From: Annona cherimola
Taxonomy: Eukaryota; Streptophyta; Magnoliopsida; Magnoliales; Annonaceae
Reading direction: 5' to 3'
Assembly: GCA_030490835.1 (NCBI GenBank)
Contig: CM059972.1
Span: forward strand, 88,831,137-88,895,136
DNA: 64,000 bases
The notes beneath the pieces are model-generated. The model made no database searches, was not told the DNA's origin, and saw only the letters and a list, made by a program, of their open reading frames with translations. The position numbers and the translations under genes are program-made. Position 1 is the stretch's first letter; each line of letters opens with the position of its first letter. Positions 38,880 to 49,157 of this stretch are shown one piece after another.

Positions 38880-40253
38880 AAGCCACACTTCACATAATTT
38901 CAAGTGGGCCCCTATCATGCTTCGCAAAGCTGGTCCGCTTCCTCGTGAGATCTAGGATGATTGCAAGGTTGCTGATTTCATTGATTGGAGCACAAAGAAT
39001 TGGAATGAGTCCCTAGTTCAATGTGTTGTGGGTGAGGACGGATGGTGGACTGTAAGTACTATGCCAATCCCCGCCGAGGAGGAAGTGGATTCCAGATTTT
39101 GGGGGTTAGAACATTATGGTAGATACATGGTCAAGACTGGCTACAAGCTTGGACTCTCTGAAATCCACATTCACGGGTTGGACCCTATAATGTTATCCTC
39201 TATTTGGAAGCAAAAGTTACTTCGAAAAGTCCTCATCTTTGCTTGGAGGTTACTAACTAACTCTTTACCTACAACAGTTAATATGAACAAGAGGGGTATT
39301 TCTATTCCAGCTACTTGTTTATTTTGTCATGCAGCTGCCGAGGATTCCTTCCATCTTTTTCGGCAATGCTCGACAACAAGGCGCACATTCCACCCTCAAT
39401 TTTGAACTTGTTCTCTCGTGTGCATTGTCATAATATGTGGAATACTTTCCGCTACTTGCTCAATCAAACGAATCTATTCTCCCTCCTCTTCCTTATCTGC
39501 ACTTGCTAGAGACTATGACATCTAAGAAACAAGTACTACATTCAAGGGAAATAACTGCATCTGCCTGAGGTTCCTTGCTGGGTCGCTTTTTATATTCGAT
39601 CAATTCAATTTGCTAGTCGGTTAAAAGGATGCAATCAGCCCTCAATGGACAGCCAGGTGTATTGGCAGAAACCTGCATTAGGTTATGTAAAATTAACTGT
39701 TGATGTAGGTTTTGATCTCAATACAAACAAGATGAGCTTTGGAGCTGTATTGAGGGATTCAAATGACACATTTTTTGCTGCAAAAACTTGGATGGTAAGA
39801 GATATCTTGGGCCCAATCTAAACGGAAGCAAAAGCAATCTTGTTGGGTCTTAGTTGGGTGGTTAGTCTTCATCATCAGCATATATGTGCGGAAAGTGACT
39901 CTTTCTTGTTAATCACTGTGATAAACAATCAAGAAAACATACACTCATACTTTCTTCCATTGGTAAGACAAATTAGACAACTAGCGAATGTTGTCAGTGA
40001 CTGTTCTTTTGCCCTCATTTCGTGTACAAGTAACATTATAGCTCACACACTAGCACTTTTTGCCTCAAAAGTTGATTGTTCAAAAACTTCTTGGTGGGAA
40101 ATCCCACCCTCTTGTATTGTTGATCTCTTGTATATTGATAATGTTGATATTAATTCATCTCCTAATGGCTTCCCATCACCCTCACAGCCTCCATCTTTAT
40201 TCGGGGCATGGGAATGAAGGGTCTGCATTCGATTTTTGTCTTTTGATAAAAAA
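38880..40253 (+). pseudogene. LINE 3' end, copy 2 (zinc-binding and RNase H parts)
   Basis: The translation at 39028-39405 contains GRYMVKTGYKLGLSEIH, then IWKQKLLRKVLIFAWRLLTN, then the zinc-binding CLFCHAAAEDSFHLFRQC. This order is that of the zf-RVT region of plant LINE reverse transcriptases. After a broken linker the RNase H-like region follows: GFDLNTNKMSFGAVLRDSND, then EAKAILLGLSW, then CAESDSFLLITVINN, then TSNIIAHTLALFA. A CAA to TAA change puts a stop just before EAKA, and the frame after the zinc finger is also broken. The end TTTTGATAAAAAA looks like a LINE 3' terminus. The reverse transcriptase itself is absent. Confidence 0.8.
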
Positions 40254-40320
40254 GTAAATACTATACTACCATACTTTTAACTTTACAAAAATCTTAATTG
40301 AAATTTAAAATTTTATTTGT

Positions 40321-40870
40321 ATGTCTCACTTCTGTGTAATCGGTTTGCAACATAACCTTTTTATGTTTAATATTTTAGTATTTAATGGGAAATTCAGTTC
40401 ATTTATAGTATTTAACATCATCTATTCAGTAACAAGATCAAGTTTCATCCAAATTAAAATTTTTTATAATAAAGATTCAAGCCAAATATTTGCATGGGCC
40501 ACATTTGTCGAAAAATTTATATTTATGTGGAAATTATGAAAAATGTTTAGATCCATTTCAATATGCATTAGAATATAATAATACTTTATAGAAATATTTA
40601 TCTACATATTAATCACATTTTAAATTATTTAGACGTTAAAATTTATGTTCAATATCAAATCATTTTATTACACCAATTTTATATATTTTTAGATGGGGCA
40701 TGTGTGCAATGATATTAAAAAAATAAAAGGATTTCTAAAATAACATAAATGATGTTAAAGGCATTAAATGAAGTAAATTGATAGTTTCTATCAATCATCA
40801 AGAGTGTAAAATTTGATAGATTTACATAGAAAAAAGATTTCATAGAAGTAAAGTCCTTTTATAACAACAA
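40321..40870. mobile_element. Decayed MITE with TTCTGTGTAA / CATAGAAG ends
   Basis: The left end CACTTCTGTGTAATCGG resembles the left end of the element at 50815. Core phrases AGATCAAGTTTCATCCAAAT and GCATGGGCCACATTTGT are shared with it. The right end near 40840 has CATAGAAGTAAAG. Confidence 0.5.
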
Positions 40871-41083
40871 TGTAACATAAATTATAAAAAATGTAAACAT
40901 AAGAAGCATTTTCTATTGTTAGCGTAGTCTAAATATGAATATCTATATTATTTAATATAATAATAACAACCATATATATGCTCAAGATATGGAGAATAAA
41001 AACCATACAATTTATATAAAATAATCTAGGGCTTTTGGCATATATCATTTGCCAGCTTTTTTAGTTTGAAATTTTGGTTTCAT

Positions 41084-41189
41084 TACTTTTATTAGTTTCC
41101 TAGATAATCTCTTCTTTCGAAAATAGTCAGCATATTTACTTTTATTAGTTTCCTAGATAATCTCTTCTTTCGAAAATAGTCAGCATATT
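41084..41189 (+). repeat. 53-bp tandem duplication
   Basis: TACTTTTATTAGTTTCCTAG and the rest of the unit through GTCAGCATATT repeat once at a period of 53 bp with no difference over the unit. Confidence 0.9.
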
Positions 41190-42333
41190 TGCCTTTCAAT
41201 TAATGATTATGCGAATCCTAACATAAAATAAGAGTTTTTAAACTACCGAAACTTTGATTACAATTTAGAACCATTGTATCTGATCAGATGCATGATTATG
41301 CAATAAAAATAGTAACCTAAAACATGCACAAAATCATTGAGATGGATTCCAAAAATTGGCGATATTAAATGGGAGCGTGTTAGTAGTCTAAATTGACTTG
41401 ACTTTTCTTGCATGTGACTAAAGTCATTAAATAAAGAGTATTCATGTATGCATGGATGAATAGGGCTTTGACCCTTATTCCAGTTGACCCTTTTTGAATT
41501 AAGGCAGCGTTTGTCACTTATTTATTAGGAAGCTGGTGTCTTGTATTTTTGTACTAGAAGCTAGCGTGATCTTCCAAAAAAAAATTTCTTATATGAATCA
41601 TGCTCATGATCACCACCATGGTAGATCAGCTTAATTGGTCAACTTCTTTTGCGCTTCTCCAATTTGAAGATAAACTACACATAAGAGATATATTAATTAT
41701 ATTATTTAACAGGGAAGTGTACTGTGGGGAAGACTGGATACCCAATAAAAGAGCCTTTATGCAAAATATATATTTTCTAAATCAAGAGTACTCAATCATG
41801 ATTTTGAAATCTCAAAGTCGAAAAGCATAAAGGATCGTGAGAAAAGCCAAATAATTACTTTTAACCAAAGTTGAGTAAAATATAAGTTAAGTAATTAGGT
41901 GAAGGGAAATATTTGGGTATGATAAATTATATCTAAATATGTATGTAGGTAATGACACAATATACTTAGGTGCATGGAGCGATGATATATCTATGTTTTT
42001 ACGGCTTTTCTTTTTCTTTCTACCACGCATTAAGAGGGACAGAAAGCCTGTTTACGAATTTGTTCATGTGATCAGTAGTTAACAAATTTACATTAGCTTC
42101 TATAAATTAAGAGAAATATGGAGATTATTCATATTCTTGGAAGGCTAAATTAACCCTCTTCCAGTAAATGAGTGAATTTTGGTGCATTTGGCTCGAAGGA
42201 AGCTTGATCAAATGAAGCAGTACTTTTTTGTAAAGGTTTAGATTTCACGTTTTTATTCTCGGTGCTTATCATGGCCTAATCCCTAGCTAGTTGACGTAAG
42301 AAAATCTTGACAGAAATTAATAGTTAGGTTTTG
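41190..42333. other. Unassigned AT-rich DNA
   Basis: The 76-codon + frame at 41600-41830 (start near TCATGATCACC) has no domain I recognise. No repeat ends were identified. Confidence 0.4.
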
Positions 42334-42778
42334 TGTTAGGAAAACCTTATTGGTTAAAATCATAATCAACTTAGGATCTTTCATATTAAATCACTAAGAA
42401 AATAAATTATAAGCGGAAGCGTACCTAAATCTATAGAAGCAGTGGTGGTTTCTGGTTCTTCCAAGTTAATGCTCTAGGATTTTCTGGAGAAAGTGACTCT
42501 TCTTTTTCAATGATGTTATATTAGAAGAGAAATCCTAAAAATGCATAACCTGGGGACTACAACTGTTTATATATAGGAAGCCTATCTTTCTTATTTCTAA
42601 TTTAGCTCATCATAAAAATAGAAATTAGAAATTAGTCAATAGGGTTTCTATGCAGAGGAGACTATACTTTATTAGATGGTTTAGACCCATTAAACTTTAT
42701 AAGATCAGTTTATAATTGGGTCACTATTTATGATAGTGTATATATAATTATTATATATGTAAGTTTAAAAATCCAACA
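42334..42778 (-). repeat. 3' LTR of the copia element (445 bp)
   Basis: Runs from TGTTAGGAAAACC to AAAAATCCAACA on the + strand. It is alignable with 49158-49932 once the MITE there is removed. Shared blocks include CATAATCAAC, GAAGCGTACCT, GAAGCAGTGGTGGTTT and TATATAATTATTATATATGT. Confidence 0.85.
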
Positions 42779-42793
42779 ATTTCCCACTTGTAC
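42779..42793 (-). other. Polypurine tract of the copia element
   Basis: On the minus strand TACAAGTGGGAAAT runs into the LTR start TGTTGG. This is the usual plus-strand priming site of plant copia elements (AAGTGGGAGAT type). Confidence 0.8.
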
Positions 42794-43220
42794 TACATAT
42801 AATTATGTAATTACATATATAACTTTATGAGCTCAAAACCTTTTGCTATCATGACCAAAATCATCTTCGAACAATCTCGTCCGTCAGTTATGCCAACGTA
42901 GGATCAAAGCGGTCTTTGTCATATTCATCGTAACTAGACTCATCCATAGTCACATATATCAAACATAACTAAACGATATATATCAAATATGGATGTGTAT
43001 CATGAAAATTACATATAATGTAATCTAACATGTCTATTTTCAACTTGTCCAACTTATTTGACGAGATCAAACCAAAATCAGAATATTGAATAACCAAAAT
43101 ACCGAATACTTTATTTCTGCAGAAAATATCTATAACCATAGTAAAGTGTCCAAACCAGAAAAGTAAATAAATGTAAACTACCACTCAAACTAGCATATCA
43201 TTAATTGATACAACACTTAT

Positions 43221-44073
43221 ATAAGCAATGAGCTCATTAAAGACCTTTGGGTGTTACCTTTAGTAAATGAATCTGCAACCTTAGAATTTGTCATTGTAAT
43301 AGCCCAGAACTGAATTCCAAATCAAAAAAGAGAAAAAGTTCATGATAGTTTATAAGTAGAACTCAAGTTCAATATGATGTAATGCATTTTAAAATTGTGC
43401 AACTAAGCTGTCAAGCCAAAGCGAACAATATCACACTATGAGGCCCATAGCCCATAGGCCCAATGGACGTTTTTCTAAGTATGTGTGCTCTGTGCGTCAG
43501 GCCCAATGGTTGCTTTTCTGGATTTGTACGTGATAGTCATAATATGCTTTATAGACGCTTTATTTTCCTGAATCATTTTCTTAATAACTAAGAACATCGC
43601 TGAATTCCTGTTGTTATTAGAATATAAAATTGTTAATTTATTGTCACAAAATCACTTAAATGGTCTTTCTATACTATCCATATTTCACAACTTTGTGATA
43701 AAATTTTATTGTCATATTTCATAATTGGATGCTTCATAATATACTATAAACTCTGTTGTCACAATTGAAAAGCTATGAATGTCTACTTATTACTCTTTCC
43801 TGACATAGCTTTTTTAACAAGCAGATAGATATTGCTTGAAGTGGATCTAAAATTGTATTTACATCTAATAAAGTTAAAATTTGCATACCAAATGATCTCT
43901 AACTTACCTGACTTGCTGTATATGAACATGTATTGTTTTGTTCTCTAAAAGTGCTTAAAAAATTATTTGACTACTTCTAAAAGATCCATTCTTAAATTAC
44001 TTTAATATCTACCTAACATCCCAACAATGTACGCAATATCCAAATGCATACAAATCTGAGGATATAAAATCTA
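43221..44073 (-). pseudogene. copia pol remnant (RT end and RNase H)
   Basis: From right to left, the minus strand gives CMHLDIAYIVGMLGRY (the end of the reverse transcriptase region) and KSGKLEIIWYANFNF. Next comes KKAMSGKSNK, an RNase H region broken by stops. The end is MTNSKVADSFTKGN at 43295-43257, the usual copia C-terminal ADxFTK motif. Single-base stops and shifts are frequent. The sequence stops abruptly at 44073, where the LTR of the second element begins, so that element landed inside pol. Confidence 0.75.
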
Positions 44074-45596
44074 TGTTGGTCTCGAGTTTATGACAATACC
44101 CAAGAGGGAAGGGGTGAATTGGGTAATTAAAAAATTATTTGCTTAATTAAAAACGTTTCCCCTTATAAATTTAATCCCCTCGATGAAACGTCTAGTGAGT
44201 TAGAATGAGAGGGTGTAGTGAAATATAAAACACAAGCAATCAAACCACGTAAAGAGACAGCGATATATAGTGGTTCGGGCAAAAGTAGGAGATTAGTTTC
44301 ACTCCAATCACAAGCTATTTTGCCTTCACTTGGTTTCAATCTCCAATACTAAACCAAGTGAGAAAAATAAGTAATCAATAAATAACAAAAAATCTACACG
44401 TTACAGATTTTGTAGGCAGATTTGAGTGTGTAGAAGAACTTGTAGAAGCAGTTGTGAATGGAGCAGTACAACTTTTAGCAGTTTAAATGGAAGGTTCTTC
44501 TTGAAACTTCTTGTAGATCACTTAATTGCTAGAGAGAGTAGAAGGTGAGCTCATTCAATATTTTTCAACTCCATTTATGTTTGCTTGATGCTCCTTAAAT
44601 AATGAAAAGTAAATTCGAACGTTTGGTGGTAGGTGGGGGGCATTTAATACGCCAACATTCGAATTTTTCTGACCGTTGCGAGACAAGTCGCATTTATAGT
44701 CGACTTGGAATGTGACTTCATTCAAGTCGTAGGGTGGAATCGACTTCGGGTGTGACTTCACCCTAGTTGCAGACTGGAGTCGACTTCGGATGCGACTTCG
44801 GCTTTCAGCTTCTAACTCAAATTCCATGCTTGGGTCGACTTGGTCTCGAACTTGACCCAAGTCGCATGTAGAGTCAACTTTGGATGTGGCTTCACCAGCC
44901 ATATATTTTGTTGGAACTTCAATACTTTGCTTGTGATCTACATGTTGTATATGGCCTTCTTTTCTTTTCTTTTCAAGTTCTTGGATCTTCATTTGTTATC
45001 CTTGATATGTATTATGATGGTTGAGTTGTGAAATACACTAGTCTCTTAAAGAGATCCTCTTCTGTGGCCTTGATTCATGATTGTCATTTTTTCTTGATTT
45101 TGATTTCTATCTCAAAGGAATCTCTGAAGCAGTATAAGGTTGCTTTGTACTTAAGTCGCAGGCCTGGGTCGACTTCGAGTCCAACTTTACCCAAGTCACA
45201 TACTTGGGTCGACTTGAGATGCGACTTCACCTAAGTCGCATGACAGAGTCGACTTGAAGTGCGACTTAACTCTGACATTTTTGAAGTATGTAGCCGAGAC
45301 TTACCCAAGTCTGCGAAGTCGACTTCGGTTGCGACTTCATCTATCTTCGAGTCCCAATTTCAGCTCTATCAATTTTTGGGCGTTTGGAGTCGATCCTGAA
45401 GTCGACTTGGGCATCGACTTGACCTAAATCGATGCTTGAGTCGACTTGGGGTTGCGACTTGATCTGCTATATTTTGAACTTTGATTTTATACACCTTGAC
45501 ATCACTTAGCAACCTCATTAGTACTTAAATACTTCTCAAATTGAGTTGTTAATCATCAAAACATGAATTGTGCTTAATTTGCCTTAAATTCCAACA
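44074..45596 (-). repeat. Sirevirus-like 3' LTR (1523 bp)
   Basis: It is delimited by the 6-bp inverted ends TGTTGG and CCAACA. On the minus strand the end has CACCCCTTCCCTCTTGGGTA, a phrase common in Sirevirus LTRs. It also contains a CATTATTTAAGG TATA-like site near 44600. Its middle is a 780-bp array of AGTCGACTT repeats. Minus-strand frames such as 44555-44992 come from the LTR and the repeats. Confidence 0.8.
44690..45470. repeat. AGTCGACTT degenerate tandem array
   Basis: More than a dozen copies of (A/G)AGTCGACTT(C/G)G alternate with TGCGACTTCA and CAAGTCGCA at 20-40 bp spacing. The unit is itself palindromic (AAGTCGACTT). The same motif occurs in front of the extra ORF (47690-47765) and, more decayed, at 23215-23460. 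It lies upstream of the TATA-like site of the LTR, the position of retrotransposon enhancers. Confidence 0.85.
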
Positions 45597-45612
45597 ATCT
45601 TTCCCTTTTTGA
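45597..45612 (-). other. Polypurine tract of the Sirevirus-like element
   Basis: Minus strand CATCAAAAAGGGAAAGAT runs straight into TGTTGG. This corresponds to the CATCAAAAAGGGGGAGAT tract typical of Sireviruses, with two changes. Confidence 0.85.
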
Positions 45613-46099
45613 TGATTATCAAAACTAATTTGAGATAAACCTTTCATTTTTGTTATGTAAAGGATATGTCATGTTTCATTTAACATTTCGAATTGACGTA
45701 TTATGTTGGTTATACAAAAATGGCATATCATTGCATATAATGTAAGCATATTCTTTCTAAATCATCAAGTTCATGTTATATTTCATCATTCAAGGTCGTG
45801 CCACACATACAAAAAAATGATTCCAAAAATACAAACTACCCAACCTAAATAACCAAAATTTTAAGTCCTAAGTCCTACTCTCTCTCCTCCTTTTTGTCAA
45901 GGCATCAAAATGGGATGTAAGGGAAGCGGGACTTATGAAATTAGAAGGGCGTGATGGGATAGGAAGTGGGATAGGCTGGAGGAATTGGTCGGGTGTAGGC
46001 CAATGAAAATGGGGACGATGGAGCCTGAATGGTAGGTTCAGCTCTGACTGACTCGTCCCAATATGGATCAAAATCTGGAAGGCTAGGAATGGGCCGACC

Positions 46100-47512
46100 A
46101 CGGCTACTGCCGAAGGCTAGTTGATACTTGATAGCGGTCAACTCCTGATCTAGTTTGTCCTGTCGGCCATGCATTTCCATTAGGGCAATGTTGATATTCC
46201 CCAATTCCTATGATATCTGATTTTTCATCTATTGTAAGTAGTCCAAAATGGCCTTAGATGTGGATGGTTGGTCTAGGGAGCGGGCGAAGTGGTCTATAGC
46301 CCGTGATCCATGGGGAGAACAGGATCCATTTGAGTGCGGTGATGCGAGAACGGTAGGTGCCCGGAGGTGGAGATGGAATAGGTCCATGTTTGGGCAAATC
46401 CTTCCTCTCAAGATGAGCCCTCTTGGCTTCTGGATGAGCTGAAAGATCTTGAAATTCATTTCCCATCCGTTCCCGAAGCCGATCAGGCCAAAACGCTGCC
46501 AAATCAATCTTCATATGGGTTAGGAGGGCCCGATTGATGGCATTGTGGGTTTTAATACTTCAAAAGGCTTTCCATCCAAGTCAACATTATAATAGCCCAT
46601 GATTTTTGTAATCCACGTTCCATATGGTAGAACTCTTTGTAGATTCTCATTCTTGAGCACAAGGGCGTTCAAAAATAGTCTGGGAAGACTTACTTTGACC
46701 ATATTGGCAACTTTCCATAGGATTTCAGCTTCTTGTGGATTCAGTTGATTCCGGCCTTCACCCTTGGGGTAAATGCAATGGGCAATTAGCAACCTGAGAA
46801 CTCACAGCCTCGGGGAGAGATCCATGTAATGCAGGAACTTAATCCCGGGATGATATTTGTTGATGTTGGTGAGCTGATTGTACATCTGCATGAGGGTCAA
46901 TCCTTCAGGAATAGGTTGATTTTCATCTAGCACTCCTAGAATGCTGGCGATTTGATTAATTGCATTCCTTTTGCAGATTCCATATGCAAGCTCCAAATTT
47001 ATCTCAACCCCTTTGACATAGATATTGAGATATTCTTGATCCCATAAATAATAAAACAATCTGGTCAGGTCGAGATATATCCTATCATCCTCTTTCAGCA
47101 ACCTGGTCCACCCTTGAAAATTCAGTAACTCATCTATTCTAAATTCGTAATCTTGCAGGAACTTAAAATCAATGATTTTAGGCACGAAAATCTTTCTCTC
47201 ATAGAAATGCCTACAAAACCTGCTGCGTTGGCATTCGGTTTTGAAATAATTTGTAGGCATTTTAAGAACTTAGCCTCGTTCAGTGGGGGTCCTTTTTCTT
47301 CTTCCACCCGACTTAGAGCTATTACTTGACTCTACATTTTTCTCTTCTCTAGGTGTAGAGGTGGAGGTTTTACCTGCCTGGAACAAAACTCGTCTCCCTA
47401 TAGACGTCGTAGCCTCTTCCTGGACTCTCTTGGATGGGGTCCATTGCCTACGTGGCACATCCTTGCTGGTTTGTGATTGGGACGACCTTGTTGGATCGAC
47501 CTTGGGTGCCAT
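46100..47512 (-). pseudogene. Extra ORF behind pol, plant transposon protein domain
   Basis: The start is ATGGCACCC at 47512 in a strong context (A at -3, G at +4). A basic Ser/Thr-rich N terminus to about 47270 has no match. From 47250 to 46480 the translation (FYERKIFVPKIIDF, WTRLLKEDDRIYLDLTRLFY, IKFLHYMDLSPRL, VLPYGTWITKIMGYYNVDLDG) resembles the putative plant transposon protein domain (PF20167 type). It may continue, after breaks, to a coil-like end near 45941. It is broken by TAA at 47270, a CGA to TGA change at 46802, and a frameshift near 46520. In Sireviruses this position is held by an envelope-like ORF; the function here is unknown. Confidence 0.6.
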
Positions 47513-47639
47513 GGTTTTAAGGTACAAGGATCTTGATGGTGCAAATGGAAATAGGAAAGTTTCTCAAAAGAACTCAAGGATGGAAGATGGATATGAGAGA
47601 GTATTTTGAGAGGGAGTGAGGGAGAAATGAGAGGGAAGG

Positions 47640-47770
47640 GGCGCCCCTCGCATTTTATAGGCACGGGGCAATCGAAACGACGCTCCAAAGTCAACTTCGA
47701 ACCCTAATCGAAGTCGACTTCGCTCATTTAAAATCGACTTCGGATGAGTAGAGTCGACTTGGCTCCTTTG
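47640..47770 (-). promoter_or_regulatory. TATA promoter with AGTCGACTT repeats before the extra ORF
   Basis: On the minus strand four AGTCGACTT-like motifs (47765-47690) are followed by CCTATAAAATGCGAG (TATA at 47651-47661). A pyrimidine-rich leader and the ATG at 47512 come about 140 bases further on. The same order, repeats then TATA, is in the LTR. This suggests the extra ORF is transcribed on its own. Confidence 0.6.
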
Positions 47771-47823
47771 ACTTAGGTTCAATATGTTCTCTAATTTTTA
47801 CTCCCCTTATTTAATTATAAGAT

Positions 47824-48690
47824 CTAATCAATATCTATCATACCCATATCATTCATAATTTTGTAAAACGATTCTTTTGTTAATGGTTTGGTGAAAATAT
47901 CTGCAATTTGATCTTCAGTTTTAACATATTCTAAGCAAATATCATGGTTTTTAATATGTTCCCTAATGAAATGATGTCTTACATCTATATGTTTAGTTCT
48001 AGAATGTAGTACAAGATTTTTGGTTAAACATATTGCACTTGCATTATCACATCTAATTGGTATATCTTTATATTCAATGTCATAATCTCTAAGTTGTTGT
48101 TTCATCCAAAGTAATTGGGCACTATAGCTCCCGATAGCAATATATTTGGCTTCCGCAGTAAATAGAGCAACACTAGTTTGTTTTCTCAAAAACCATGAGA
48201 CCATCATTTTCCAAGAAATTGACATATTCTACTAGTACTTTTTTATCTACTTTGTAACCGGCAAAATCCGTATCTGAGTAGCGGATTAGATCAAATGTTG
48301 AACCCTTTGGATACCATAAACCTAGATGAGTAGTATTAATTAAATACTTGAAAATTCTTTTTACATCTATTAAATGTGATTTTTTGGGACATAATTGAAA
48401 TCTTAAACACATAAATATTAAACAGAATATCCGGTCTAGATGCAATCAAATACAATAAAGATCCTATCATGCTTCTATATAACTTTTATTCAACTAATTT
48501 ACCTTTTTCATTCTTGTCAATTTTGATAGTTAAACTCATGGGCGTGTTTGCCCCTTTGCTGTTTTGTATTCTAAATTTTTTGAGCGTTTTTTTGGCGTAT
48601 TTGGACTGATTTATGAGGATTCCTTTGGCTAGTTGCTTAATTTGCAGTCCAAGAAGGAAGTTTAGCTCGCCCATCATGCTCATTTCGAAT
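47824..48690 (-). pseudogene. Sirevirus-like pol remnant (RT end and RNase H)
   Basis: Minus-strand pieces: EFEMSMMGELNFLLGLQIKQ with INQSKYAKKTLKKF (48683-48486); then SDTDFAGYKVDKKV (48300-48240, the first RNase H Asp); then ALFTAEAKYIAIGSYSAQLL (catalytic Glu); IRCDNASAICLTKNLVLHSR (catalytic Asp); TKHIDVRHHFIREHI; and ADIFTKPLTKESF to the stop at 47824. This is the normal copia order. Frameshifts occur near 48480, 48400 and 48190. The upstream part of reverse transcriptase is missing. Confidence 0.85.
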
Positions 48691-48700
48691 TCACTCTAAA

Positions 48701-49146
48701 TCCATGATTATACGCCTTCAACTCAAATTTAGCCAAGGCAGCAGATTTGCCTATCCTAGGCAGAGACGGACTTCAGTAGTTTTTCGAGGAAAGAAGACCG
48801 AAAGTGTGCATGTGAGCTTTCAAAATCAAACTAGATGCAAGTTGCCATATACATTAGATTGATGCATACAAAATCAGATCTCAAAAAACAAAATAAAACT
48901 TGAACATGGGTCTTTGATGCATTAGAAAGAATCAAAATTTGGTAATTGAACCAAGTAAACTAATGTCTTACTTGATTAATATAACACTTGAATTTCTAAT
49001 CCAGCAAGGTGATAAGGAAATCATACTCAGCATTTGATTTACTAAGTTGGCAGAATATACAAAATTCATAAACATACCAATGCATGAAAATTATTAGAAG
49101 ACCAAACTTTACAAAAATTCTTAATAACTTAACATTAAGATTGTCA
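48701..49146 (-). mobile_element. copia leader region
   Basis: Sequence between the primer site of the outer copia element and the truncated Sirevirus-like pol. It holds no recognisable gag; it reads as untranslated leader with short frames only. Confidence 0.45.
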
Positions 49147-49157
49147 TTGATACCACT
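49147..49157 (-). other. Primer binding site (tRNA-iMet type)
   Basis: The minus strand reads CTCAACA, the LTR end, followed by AGTGGTATCAATGAC. TGGTATCA is the core of the initiator-tRNA-Met primer site TGGTATCAGAGC; the last bases differ. Confidence 0.75.

Larger units (their letters stand above)
44074..48700 (-). mobile_element. Sirevirus-like copia element, 5'-truncated
   Basis: The 3' LTR is 44074-45596 (TGTTGG..CCAACA), with a polypurine tract next to it. To the right are an extra ORF in the envelope-like position, then pol RNase H and the end of the reverse transcriptase, all minus. It ends near 48700 within the reverse transcriptase at SEFEMSMMGELNF, where leader sequence of the outer copia element starts. 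The 5' LTR, gag, protease, integrase and most of RT are missing. One deletion seems to have removed both this element's left part and the outer element's gag-pol. Confidence 0.75.
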
